Shown piece after piece: positions 52,593-61,310 of a DNA stretch of 64,000 nt; the stretch's first letter is position 1; each line of letters opens with the position of its first letter. Origin of the DNA: Undibacterium piscinae (GTDB taxonomy: Bacteria > Pseudomonadota > Gammaproteobacteria > Burkholderiales > Burkholderiaceae_D); contig CP051152.1 of NCBI GenBank assembly GCA_003970805.2, positions 992,001-1,056,000 on the forward strand. Reading direction: 5' to 3'. Below the pieces are notes generated by a model, which worked only from the letters and a program-made list of their open reading frames with translations, searched no databases and was not told the DNA's origin. Made by a program: the position numbers and the translations under genes.

Positions 52593-53018
52593 TTAACGTG
52601 AGTACACGTTCAAAGCTGGGAAGAAGTAGGCGATTTCAACTGCAGCTGTTTCAGCAGCGTCAGAACCGTGCACTGCATTTGCATCAATAGAATCTGCGAA
52701 ATCAGCACGAATAGTACCTTTTTCCGCTTTCTTTGGATCAGTAGCACCCATCAGATCACGATGCGTCAGAATGGCGTTTTCGCCTTCCAAAGCTTGAACC
52801 ATAACCGGACCGGAAATCATGAACTCAACCAAATCCTTGAAGAAAGGACGTGCAGCGTGAACTGCGTAGAAGCCTTCAGCTTCAGCGCGGGACAAATGCA
52901 TCATGCGTGCAGCGATAACCTTCAGACCAGCACCTTCAAAACGGCTGTAAATTTGACCAATAACGTTTTTTGCAACTGCGTCAGGCTTGATGATAGACAA
53001 TGTGCGTTCGATAGCCAT
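52593..53018 (-). CDS. ndk: Nucleoside diphosphate kinase
   Basis: 141-aa NDP kinase. The start is [15 protein letters not shown], the active-site His is in [12 protein letters not shown] (about residue 117), and [11 protein letters not shown] is also typical. It balances nucleoside triphosphates. It lies 72 bp upstream of rlmN on the same strand. Confidence 0.97.
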   Translation of the reverse strand: MAIERTLSIIKPDAVAKNVIGQIYSRFEGAGLKVIAARMMHLSRAEAEGFYAVHAARPFFKDLVEFMISGPVMVQALEGENAILTHRDLMGATDPKKAEKGTIRADFADSIDANAVHGSDAAETAAVEIAYFFPALNVYSR

Positions 53019-53355
53019 TAAAAACTCCAATAAAATGAAAGGGTTAAGAAAAAATTTCAAGAATTCGTTCAACCTTAGATTTTATCATGAAACCCTCAAT
53101 ACTAGGTAAGTTGACCTAATTTTGCGCTATAAGCACGTCAAACGCGCTCATCTTTTTTGCAACTCGCTGCTTTGACGCACTCTACCCAGACGGCACGTCT
53201 GCACTCGCCTTAGGGGCTGCATCCTTACCCTAAACAATAATACAGGCCAAATATTAAATCCAAGCATCCAGCAGTCAGCTATGAAACGGATGCTTGATTT
53301 TTTTGTGCCAACCCGGTGATATTCCCGCGTCAGCACTAAACCTCAAACATTAAAC
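53019..53355. other. Spacer between ndk and the SCP2 gene
   Basis: 337 bp with no supported gene. It should hold the ndk promoter. A possible terminator hairpin lies at 53261-53304; the rest shows no clear structure. Confidence 0.5.
53261..53304 (+). terminator. Possible intrinsic terminator, plus-strand orientation
   Basis: 9-bp stem caagcatcc/ggatgcttg (53261-53269 and 53288-53296) with an 18-nt loop, followed by A and T7. The T run is on the plus side, yet both flanking genes are on the minus strand, so its use is unclear. Confidence 0.4.
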
Positions 53356-53652
53356 CTAAACAACATTCTGCAAGCGCATTGCAACGCTCATATCACCAGA
53401 CACTTTGAGTTTTCCCGCCATGAATCCATTGACTGGATTTAGCTCACCAGTAAGCATTGCACTTAAGTCCTCTAATAACATATTGACTGTACAGCCAGCC
53501 TCCAAATTTTCATTGCTTACAGTATTAGGTGTGGCGAGAGCGTCTACATACACGACGCCATCGCTACCACAATCAAATTTCAAAGTTGCATTGAGATTAC
53601 TTTGAACCCCAACTTTAGTGCGAATTGCCTCTGTACATGCTTGCAAATCCAT
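53356..53652 (-). CDS. SCP2 sterol-binding domain protein
   Basis: 98-aa single SCP2-type domain. Features are LKFDCGSDGVVYVDA in the middle, then LEDLSAMLTGELNPVNGFMAGKLKVSGDMSVAMRL at the end, the segment shared with SCP2/UbiJ-like lipid-binding proteins. It probably binds a lipid or hydrophobic ligand in the cytoplasm. No functional partner is evident nearby. Confidence 0.88.
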   Translation of the reverse strand: MDLQACTEAIRTKVGVQSNLNATLKFDCGSDGVVYVDALATPNTVSNENLEAGCTVNMLLEDLSAMLTGELNPVNGFMAGKLKVSGDMSVAMRLQNVV

Positions 53653-53735
53653 GCGATTACTCCTTTTTTTGTTTATCTAGTCTGAAATTTATTAACTAAC
53701 GCTAAAAACATAGGGCTTTAATTCGGTGCAAAAAC

Positions 53736-54386
53736 CTATTTTAGAACGCAGGTAAGCATCCAAAAATATTGATTTCTAAAAATCCGAATATCCCTCGCCG
53801 CAAGGCCGATTCTCTTGCGCAAAAAACTATCCGTCGGGAAATTCTTAACCACCTCAACCCGAGCACCATCTTCCTGCATCCTAAACTGATGGGTATTACC
53901 CTCCAAATCAGTTCTAGCAATCACAGTACTACTGCCTTCAACGTAATTATTATCGATCATCACTAGAAAACTTCCTTTTCCAGCGGCACGACTAAATTGA
54001 GCAAGTACATCTGCCTGCTCTTCACGTTTCACATGCGACCAAAAAAATCCAGCGAAACACGCAGAATATTGCCCTTGCGTTGAGGCAGGCAAGGCAAAAA
54101 CGTCAGCCAATCCAAACTGCACCCGATCAGATGGGTATTTTTTAGTCGCAGCGATATCAAGCATGGATTGATTAATATCTGTGGCTACCACAGACTGCGC
54201 CGCAGGAGCGAAACGCTCAGTCCAATATCCAGTGCCACATGCGACTTCTAATACTTTATGCTGTTCTAAAGCATGATTGACGCGTTGTTCAATTTCCAAT
54301 AAATCCTTTTGACGCTCTGGTCTTTGATAAATACTCTCGTAGGTATCAGCACGCTGTGCGTAATATTTACTCATTACTTCACGCAT
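53736..54386 (-). CDS. Class I SAM-dependent methyltransferase
   Basis: 216-aa methyltransferase. Motif I is VLEVACGTGYWTERF (about residues 42-56), followed by the acidic VVATDINQSML. Start at the ATG at 54386 (MREVMSKYYAQRADTYE), preceded by GAGAGAG. The substrate is unknown; the best description is small-molecule or cofactor methylation. The last codons lie 84 bp from the SCP2 gene on the same strand. Confidence 0.85.
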   Translation of the reverse strand: MREVMSKYYAQRADTYESIYQRPERQKDLLEIEQRVNHALEQHKVLEVACGTGYWTERFAPAAQSVVATDINQSMLDIAATKKYPSDRVQFGLADVFALPASTQGQYSACFAGFFWSHVKREEQADVLAQFSRAAGKGSFLVMIDNNYVEGSSTVIARTDLEGNTHQFRMQEDGARVEVVKNFPTDSFLRKRIGLAARDIRIFRNQYFWMLTCVLK

Positions 54387-54516
54387 AATTCTCTCTCTTC
54401 TAAAAAATACAGCCCGAACTTTAAAATCCCAAGGCCTATCTTTATTTAATAACATCCTGCAAATAGCAAGTCAAAGTACTCAAGCGGACCGCGAGATCGC
54501 TAGCGAACCATCGCTC

Positions 54517-55117
54517 TTATAAATCATAGGTATCTTTATTGCCCTGCATGACTTGATCGATCAGTTTGCGATTGATGGTCGGCGTTAACAACTCTATAAA
54601 AGTATAGATATAACTGCGCAGATAAGCGCCACGACGGATTGCCACACGTGACACATTCATACCAAATAAATGCCCCACTGGTATCGCTTTCAAATGCGTA
54701 TCTCGCTCAGCATCAAAGGCCATGCCTGCGATAATACCCACTCCCATACCCAACTCAACATAGGTCTTGATGACGTCAGCATCAATCGCCTCGAGCAGCA
54801 CATCTGGCTTTAAATCACGGATTTCAAAAGCGTGATCAATTTTGCTGCGCCCAGCAAAGGCCGCATCATACGTAATCAAGGGGTAATGCGCAATCTCCTC
54901 TAAAGTAATTTGCTTTAACTTCAGCAAAGGATGCTCGGGTGGCACGACGACGACATGCTCCCACTGCCGTGCAAAGATATCGACACCAATCCTCTTCGAG
55001 CTCGATAATCGCCTTAGAGACACCGGGTTGTGACGTGAATAAGGCCTTGGCAGCTTCGGTCAAGTTGAAATTTTGTCTGACTGCTTCGCGCACAAAGCGC
55101 AACTGGTGTAGGTTCAT
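54517..55117 (-). pseudogene. Decayed CysB/Cbl-like LysR regulator
   Basis: The N-terminal HTH (MNLHQLRFVREAVRQNFNL to SQPGVSKAIIELEE) and the C-terminal effector half (HPLLKLKQITLEEIAHYPL to the end, with DADVIKTYVELGMGVGIIA) are both clearly CysB-like. Between them there is a frameshift after ELEE (about 54985-55000). There is also a missing stretch of roughly 110 codons: family members have the first effector subdomain between IFAR and the WxxxVVVPPEHP segment. The total of about 200 codons compares with about 310 for CysB. A genuine internal deletion points to real decay rather than a one-base error. Confidence 0.85.
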
Positions 55118-55470
55118 TGATTAACTCTTACGGCCGCCGACTAGGCCTATTTGCTGATTGTCTTATGTCATTGAGTGATGACAAGTTTCATTTAATATAC
55201 TCACGCTAGTATATAGAGCCTAGGAAAAGAATTCCACGCTTACCAGCGCGAGCCTCGTTAAAGTCCGGTTACTCAGCTCGGAGACCATGCAGTACTCGCT
55301 GCACCATCAGCAATCAGCCATTGCGTGTTTTGCAATCTGGAGCGCACAGCTAAATGCACTTTACCGCGAGTCACCCAATTCATCAGGCGTGCCACAGGAG
55401 AAAAAGCGATGAAAGAAGCCAAAACCTTTGGCTAATTCAGCGGGAATCAAATTTCTAAGCGAAACATCAT
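55118..55470. other. Spacer between the LysR remnant and the second MCP
   Basis: 353 bp without a gene I can support. A short inverted repeat atatact/agtatat lies near 55195-55215, about 80-100 bp upstream of the LysR start, where a LysR operator could sit. The right half looks like former coding DNA, but I recognise no family in any frame. Confidence 0.4.
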
Positions 55471-57285
55471 TTATGCGGCATGTTGCATTTGCGACTCTAC
55501 CCGGAAGGCTGACATTGCTGTTTTCAAAAGGCCAACCTGCTCTTCCAATGAACCGGCAGCTGCGGCCGCCTCCTCAACTAAAGCAGAGTTTTGCTGAGTC
55601 GCCTCATCCATATGCGCCAGAGCTAAATTTACCTGCTGAATACCATCACTCTGCTCGGCAGAAGCCGTCGTTATTTCATTAATTATTTCAGCTACCTGCT
55701 GAACGGCTTGCACAATACTGGACATGGACTCACCAGCCTTATCCACCAACACCGATCCTTCGCTGACCTTACTTACCGAATCTTCAATCAAGGTCTTGAT
55801 TTCTTGCGCTGCCGCAGCACTACGTTGCGCAAGAGTACGCACTTCACTGGCGACAACCGCAAAACCACGCCCTTGCTCCCCGGCGCGCGCCGCCTCGACT
55901 GCCGCATTCAAGGCCAAAATATTAGTCTGAAACGCGATGCCTTCAATCACGCTAATGATGTCGACGATTTTTCGGGAGCTTTCGGTAATGCCTTGCATCG
56001 TATCAACCACCTTACCAACCACTTCGCCACCCTGCGTTGCCACACCCGATGCGTTCAATGCCATTTTATTGGCTTGCCTGGCGTTATCCGCATTATTTTT
56101 AACGGCAGCGGTTAACTCCTCCATGCTGGCCGATGTTTCCTCCAGAGAAGACGCCTGCTGTTCAGTACGCCCGGACAAATCCATATTGCCGGTAGCGATT
56201 TCAGACGATCCTATCGCAATCGAGTCAGTGGCTCTGCGCACGTCAACAACCATCACGCGTAACTGCTCAAGAAACCGGTTAAACGCATCTGCGGTTTGCG
56301 CCACCTCATCCTTGCCATCTATTTCGATTTTCCGGCTTAAATCACCGCCACCTTCAGCGATAGCCGACATCGCATCACGCACCTTACGCAAACCACTCAA
56401 CATATGACCAACCAACCAAGTGGACAAGGGCAGCAACACCGCCAACATCACCACAAGCACAATAATCGACATCAACAGCAGTTGATCAAGAGCTTCGAGT
56501 GCTTTTTTCTTGTCGATCACCAATGCCAGAAAAATCTCCGAACCGGTGATTTTCTGTAACAATAAAAAATGTGGTTTGCCACCGATATCGACAATGGTCG
56601 GGTCTTTTTGCTGGGACAGGCTCGCAAGTTTGTCCAGGGAGAGTTCTGCCGCGACATCTTTCGCCGGCTTCAGCACCTTAGATTGATCCGCATGCGCCAG
56701 GATCTGACCACTCTTGTCGAGCAAGAAAGCATATCCGCCACCGGCAAGCTTGATATTTAAAATCTGCTCGGCGATTTTAGTCAAAAATACATCCGCGCCA
56801 ACCACGCCCCCCTCACCGCCCCTGACCGGAGCTGCAAACGAAATCATCAAACCAGGCGGTGCAACGCCCATATATGGCAAGGTAACGATAGGTTTTTTCT
56901 CCTCCAGAGCGGCCTTATACCAAGGGCGAATGGTTGGATCATAGCCAGCGGGAGGTGGGTCAGAAGGGATGTTGGTAAATGATTTGTCTGGCTGCCCCTG
57001 ATAAACGCTTAAAAAATTTCCGCCGGCTCGCATCATAGTCAAACTCGCCTGCAGATCTGCGCCACTACCGAGTCCCTGTGCCAAACTTTCGACAATTGCC
57101 AGATTACCTTGTATCCAATTGCTAAACATTGCGTTATAGCCAGCGGCCACACCACGAATTTCATTGTTAAGATCACTTTCTATCTGTGATTTCATCCTTG
57201 CATAACTACCTATAGTCAGTAACACGGTACAAACTGTCACCAACAAGGCAATCACGGCGATCAATCTGGTCTTCAAAGAATTCAT
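55471..57285 (-). CDS. Methyl-accepting chemotaxis protein with dCache-type sensor
   Basis: 604-aa chemoreceptor. A first TM segment (about residues 7-27) is followed by a periplasmic dCache-like domain of about 240 residues ([17 protein letters not shown] and [10 protein letters not shown] are typical), a second TM near 275-300, HAMP, and the signalling domain with [16 protein letters not shown]. Many such domains bind amino acids or organic acids. The C-terminus (SQMQHAA) lacks the CheR-docking pentapeptide seen on the other MCP, so its adaptation would depend on neighbouring receptors. Confidence 0.93.
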   Translation of the reverse strand: MNSLKTRLIAVIALLVTVCTVLLTIGSYARMKSQIESDLNNEIRGVAAGYNAMFSNWIQGNLAIVESLAQGLGSGADLQASLTMMRAGGNFLSVYQGQPDKSFTNIPSDPPPAGYDPTIRPWYKAALEEKKPIVTLPYMGVAPPGLMISFAAPVRGGEGGVVGADVFLTKIAEQILNIKLAGGGYAFLLDKSGQILAHADQSKVLKPAKDVAAELSLDKLASLSQQKDPTIVDIGGKPHFLLLQKITGSEIFLALVIDKKKALEALDQLLLMSIIVLVVMLAVLLPLSTWLVGHMLSGLRKVRDAMSAIAEGGGDLSRKIEIDGKDEVAQTADAFNRFLEQLRVMVVDVRRATDSIAIGSSEIATGNMDLSGRTEQQASSLEETSASMEELTAAVKNNADNARQANKMALNASGVATQGGEVVGKVVDTMQGITESSRKIVDIISVIEGIAFQTNILALNAAVEAARAGEQGRGFAVVASEVRTLAQRSAAAAQEIKTLIEDSVSKVSEGSVLVDKAGESMSSIVQAVQQVAEIINEITTASAEQSDGIQQVNLALAHMDEATQQNSALVEEAAAAAGSLEEQVGLLKTAMSAFRVESQMQHAA

Positions 57286-57591
57286 GGCGACTCCTCCGAT
57301 GCAGAAAAAACTAAAAAAATTACGGGAAACCCGATAAGGACAACTAAGCGAAAAAAAGTGTGTTTTTCATCTTACTACCGTTTATTATTTTCGTCAGAAA
57401 TTCTTCTGCAATGCTTCATTTTGTCGCATTCCTGTCCGACAATATTTTCAAATAAGCAATATTCATCTCCTATTTTTCTTAAGCATTTTTTTGTTACGAT
57501 AAAATTGGCGTCACCATGACTCATATAGTCATTTCATACATACTTAATTAGTAGCTATTTTCGCAATTACCTTCACCTATTACCCTCATTT
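57286..57591. other. AT-rich spacer between divergent MCP and GNAT genes
   Basis: 306 bp with several T- and A-rich stretches and no coding frame. It must hold promoters for both genes, but I cannot place them with confidence. Confidence 0.45.
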
Positions 57592-58098
57592 ATGCGTATT
57601 TTATCGACAGACAGACTGATACTGCGCACCATGCAACTTGAAGACGCAGCCTTCTATCTAGCATTGATCAACGCCCCTTCATGGATCAAACATATCGGTG
57701 ACAAGGGCATACGTACTATCGATGCAGCACAACAAGCAATCATGACGGGCTCCATCGCAGTTCAGGAGAATAAGGGATTTAGCCTCTATCTGATAGAACG
57801 AAAAACTGATGCAGCGCCAATAGGGCTGTGTGGTTTGATTAAGCGGGACGAGCTCGACGATATCGATATCGGATACGCTGTATTGCCCGACTATTGGGGG
57901 CAAGGCTACGCACATGAGGCTGCAACCGGAGTAATCAGGTATGCAAAATCCATTTTAGGACTAAGCCGGTTAGCTGCAATTACCTCACCCGACAATCTGC
58001 CATCCTCTGGCTTACTGGAAAAACTGGGATTCACCCTTGACTCCATCATGCCGTGGACAGACGGCAAGGAAGTAAAATTTTATCAACGCAATCTATAA
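57592..58098 (+). CDS. GNAT family N-acetyltransferase (RimJ/RimL-like)
   Basis: 168-aa acetyltransferase. The start MRILSTDRLILRTMQLEDA is the RimL-type N-terminus, and the acetyl-CoA loop is GYAVLPDYWGQGYAHEAA (about residues 93-110), followed by NLPSSGLLEKLGF. The substrate could be a ribosomal protein N-terminus or a small amine. A stand-alone gene. Confidence 0.88.
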   Translation: MRILSTDRLILRTMQLEDAAFYLALINAPSWIKHIGDKGIRTIDAAQQAIMTGSIAVQENKGFSLYLIERKTDAAPIGLCGLIKRDELDDIDIGYAVLPDYWGQGYAHEAATGVIRYAKSILGLSRLAAITSPDNLPSSGLLEKLGFTLDSIMPWTDGKEVKFYQRNL

Positions 58099-58130
58099 TA
58101 AAAAAAAGCCCAATGATTACATTGAGCTCT
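58097..58130. terminator. Terminator between the GNAT and DUF1854 genes
   Basis: 9-bp stem with one mismatch (58107-58115 with 58120-58128), loop ATTA. An A8 run lies directly to the left, which gives a T run on the minus strand. It fits termination of the minus-strand ABC/DUF1854 unit. Confidence 0.6.
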
Positions 58131-58164
58131 TTAACAAACATTGCGTATTAAAAATCAAGGCACT

Positions 58165-58632
58165 CTACAGAAACCTATCCAGCACCTTACGGCTATATTT
58201 ATCTATTTCGTACATATCCCGGATCAGAAAATGAATTCCGTGATTATCAGAAATAAGTATCGATGCCTGTCCTATGCGGCGAATATCCTCTTCCCCTTTC
58301 AACACAAAAGCAGTATCTCCCCTGTCCGTTTTCACATACCACGTACAAGGTGTCGCATAGCTACTGATACGTTCGATTTTCTGAATTTCAGGCATAAACT
58401 CGCGCCCGGCTAACTCCGCGTCAATCAGGGATCTAATCTGCTCAGGCAGATCCGTGAGTTTATCTATCCACGCCACTTCCTGGCCATCCTGCAACACCAT
58501 GGATATTCCATTGTCTGGCGCCTGGATAGGAAAAGCACGCACCGGACTGACGTTTTCATGGACTTGTCCGTCATCTGTAATCAACACCAGATGATCAAAT
58601 GCATTACGATTAAGTTGAAATTTATCTGTCAT
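58165..58632 (-). CDS. DUF1854 protein associated with cyanophycin metabolism
   Basis: 155-aa DUF1854 protein. Typical segments are VSPVRAFPIQAPDNGISMV and DRGDTAFVLKGEEDIRRI, then LISDNHGIHFLIRD. Start MTDKFQLNR at 58632, one base after the ABC-transporter stop, so the two are co-translated. To my knowledge the DUF1854/ABC pair recurs next to cyanophycin synthetase genes in Betaproteobacteria; the biochemical role is not established. Confidence 0.85.
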   Translation of the reverse strand: MTDKFQLNRNAFDHLVLITDDGQVHENVSPVRAFPIQAPDNGISMVLQDGQEVAWIDKLTDLPEQIRSLIDAELAGREFMPEIQKIERISSYATPCTWYVKTDRGDTAFVLKGEEDIRRIGQASILISDNHGIHFLIRDMYEIDKYSRKVLDRFL

Positions 58633-58633
58633 G

Positions 58634-60889
58634 TTATTCCCCTCCGACCTTGGCATTACGTGCCTGCGCTTCATACAGACGGAAATAGGCTCCTTCGCTC
58701 GCCATTAATTCATCATGACTACCAACTTCCACTACCTGCCCCCTATCCAGCACCACCAGACGATCGGCCTTATGCAGCGTAGACAGTCTATGGGCGATAG
58801 CAATCGTGGTACGCCCCTTGACCAGATTATCCAGGGCTTTCTGTATCTCTTTTTCGGTTTCCGAATCCACCGAAGAAGTGGCCTCATCCATAATCAGGAT
58901 GCGCGGATCTATCAACAAGGCACGGGCGATAGATATGCGCTGGCGCTCACCACCGGACAGTCCCTGACCACGCTCACCGACCATAGAGTCATAGCCTTGC
59001 GGTAAGCGCAGTATGAATTCATGGGCATGGGCGGCCCTGGCCGACGCAATAATTTCTTCGCGACTGGCATGCGGCTTACCGTAAGCGATATTTTCGGCGA
59101 TAGTACCGAAGAACAGGAAGGGCTCCTGCAATACCAATCCTATATTGCGGCGATAATCGGAAACCGGGAACGAACGGATATCTACGCCATCGAGCAAAAT
59201 TGCCCCTTCAGACACATCATAGAAACGGCAAATCAAGTTCACCAGAGTGCTCTTACCGGAGCCGCTATGTCCTACCAAACCTATCATTTCGCCAGGTTTA
59301 ATCGTCAGATTAATACCGCGGTTAACCGCACGGTTACCATAGCGAAACCCCACCTCACGCAACTCAATTTGTCCCTTAACCTCTTTCACAGAAACCGGCT
59401 GTGCAGGTTCCGGCACACTCGATACATGATCAAGAATGTCGAAAATACGCTTAGCGGCAGAAGCGGATTTTTGCGTCACGGAAACAATCCGGCTCATGGA
59501 ATCGAGACGCCCATAGAAACGCGTGATATAGGCCAAAGTAGCGGTCAAGGCACCGACGGTAATTTCATTTTTCGACACTTGCCAGATACCAAAAGACCAA
59601 ACCACCAGCAAACCGATTTCCGTCAAAAATGAGACGGTAGGTGAAAACAAGGACCAGATTTTATTCAGTTTATCGTTGACGGCCAGATTATGTTTATTCG
59701 CATCGCGGAAGCGCGTCGCTTCGCGCTGCTCTTGCGCAAACGCTTTTACCACGCGTATGCCGGGTATCGTGTCGGCCAGCACGTTGGTCACTTCGCCCCA
59801 TACACGGTCAATTTTTTCAAACCCGGTACGCAAGCGGTCACGCACCACATGAATCATCCAGGCAATGAACGGCAAAGGCACCAGTGTCACTAAGGCCAAC
59901 CATGGATTGATATACACCAGCGCAACCCCGGTCATGATGATCATCAGCACGTCGGTCGCAAAATCAAGCAAATGCAAGGACAAAAATACGCAAATCCTGT
60001 CGCTCTCGCTACCGATACGCGACATCAGGTCACCGGTTCGTTTGCCGCCGAAATACTCAAGGGATAATTTCAATAAATGTTCGTAGGTGGCAGTCCGTAA
60101 ATCAGCGCCGATGCGCTCAGAAACCAAGGCAAGAATATAGGTTTTCGCCCAGCTAAGCACCCAGGCAATGATCGCCGAGCCGAATAAGCCGCCCATATAC
60201 ATCGCGACCAGCATAGGATCTACGTCTTGGCCATTTTGATAGGGAATCAGCACATTATCCATCAAAGGCATGGTCAGGTAAGCCGGGATCATATGTGCGG
60301 CCGTACCCATCAGCATCAATGCAAATCCGGCGGCCAATTGCCAGCGATAAGGCTGGGCAAAGCGCCACAAGCGAAATAAAGTCCAGGTCGACGGCGGTGT
60401 ATAAATCACCTTGGTACAGACCGGACATTCATCCTGCTCAGGTTCGAGTATCGCCTTGCAGCTAGGGCATACATTTTGATCGGTATGCACAACCGGCAAG
60501 CCGGTAATGTGGCTTTCCAATTGCTCCTTGAATTGATCAAGCACACGGATCGCCAGCAAATTCTGGCCAAGGGTAAAGCGCCAGCTTGCCAGCCTGCCGT
60601 TCTCGTCGAGCAATTCAAGATGCCCGACACCGGCATGGTCATGATGACGCAGTTGCAAGCCCTTGCTATAAGGCCAAGCCTTCCATTCCGTTTCGCCTGG
60701 CGACTTCGCCAACAGTCTCCGGTCGGTAACGACAATTAAGCCTTTGACGAAGTGAAGACGCGCATCCAAGTCAACCTCCACCGAGCTTAATACGTTTTCC
60801 TCTGGTGAGAGTTGCGGTTTTATGTCGGATTGCCACGCTTCAGGAAGCAAGGCAAATGAATTATTAACGCTTAATTGTTTAATTGTCAT
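58634..60889 (-). CDS. Cyanophycin-associated ABC transporter, fused TMD-NBD exporter
   Basis: 751-aa half-exporter. The N-terminal about 140 residues are a soluble domain related to DUF1854-type leaders, followed by a zinc-ribbon-like pair C-x2-C...C-x2-C (CPSCKAILEPEQDECPVC, about 142-159). Six TM helices follow (about 185-460), then the NBD with Walker A GLVGHSGSGKST (about 535-546), signature LSGGERQRISIARAL and Walker B ILIMDEATSS. Divergent from the cyanophycin synthetase genes. Import or export of a cyanophycin-related dipeptide is possible but unproven; the exporter fold favours outward or membrane-lipid transport. Confidence 0.88.
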   Translation of the reverse strand: MTIKQLSVNNSFALLPEAWQSDIKPQLSPEENVLSSVEVDLDARLHFVKGLIVVTDRRLLAKSPGETEWKAWPYSKGLQLRHHDHAGVGHLELLDENGRLASWRFTLGQNLLAIRVLDQFKEQLESHITGLPVVHTDQNVCPSCKAILEPEQDECPVCTKVIYTPPSTWTLFRLWRFAQPYRWQLAAGFALMLMGTAAHMIPAYLTMPLMDNVLIPYQNGQDVDPMLVAMYMGGLFGSAIIAWVLSWAKTYILALVSERIGADLRTATYEHLLKLSLEYFGGKRTGDLMSRIGSESDRICVFLSLHLLDFATDVLMIIMTGVALVYINPWLALVTLVPLPFIAWMIHVVRDRLRTGFEKIDRVWGEVTNVLADTIPGIRVVKAFAQEQREATRFRDANKHNLAVNDKLNKIWSLFSPTVSFLTEIGLLVVWSFGIWQVSKNEITVGALTATLAYITRFYGRLDSMSRIVSVTQKSASAAKRIFDILDHVSSVPEPAQPVSVKEVKGQIELREVGFRYGNRAVNRGINLTIKPGEMIGLVGHSGSGKSTLVNLICRFYDVSEGAILLDGVDIRSFPVSDYRRNIGLVLQEPFLFFGTIAENIAYGKPHASREEIIASARAAHAHEFILRLPQGYDSMVGERGQGLSGGERQRISIARALLIDPRILIMDEATSSVDSETEKEIQKALDNLVKGRTTIAIAHRLSTLHKADRLVVLDRGQVVEVGSHDELMASEGAYFRLYEAQARNAKVGGE

Positions 60890-61310
60890 TGTAAAACAAA
60901 CTCCAGTTCAGGAACCTAGGTACTTCAAGCTAAGTTCCGGAATTACGGTAAATGATGGACATATTGATTTATTCAAACCGCTCAGCGTAAAAACTGCATT
61001 AAAACAATACGACGATGCGTCGTAGCGTGTCACGAAAGCAGGAATTTACGGTATTCTATCGAAAGAAAAAAATCAGACATAAATCTGAACATAAGGAAGC
61101 GATGTTTTTTTCATGCAAATATAAGTATACCAGCAAGAGTTAAGGGTAATTTCTTAAATTGGCCTGAAGATGAACGGGAAAACTATTCGAGATACTTTTT
61201 ATATGAATATGAATTACCATAAACCCGGTAGCTCAATCTCGAATATGGAATAAAAAGATTATTGAACGCTTCTAAAAGATTTAAGGGTGAGCTTTTGCAA
61301 TAACCCTGCC
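60890..61310. other. Divergent promoter region of the cyanophycin locus
   Basis: 421 bp between the ABC transporter (minus) and the short cyanophycin synthetase (plus). No gene is visible. It must carry both promoters and is a natural place for joint control by nitrogen status, but I see no recognisable operator. Confidence 0.5.

Noticed and set aside
55428..55682. Plus-strand open frame over the MCP 3' end
   Set aside because: Antisense to the conserved signalling domain of the MCP.
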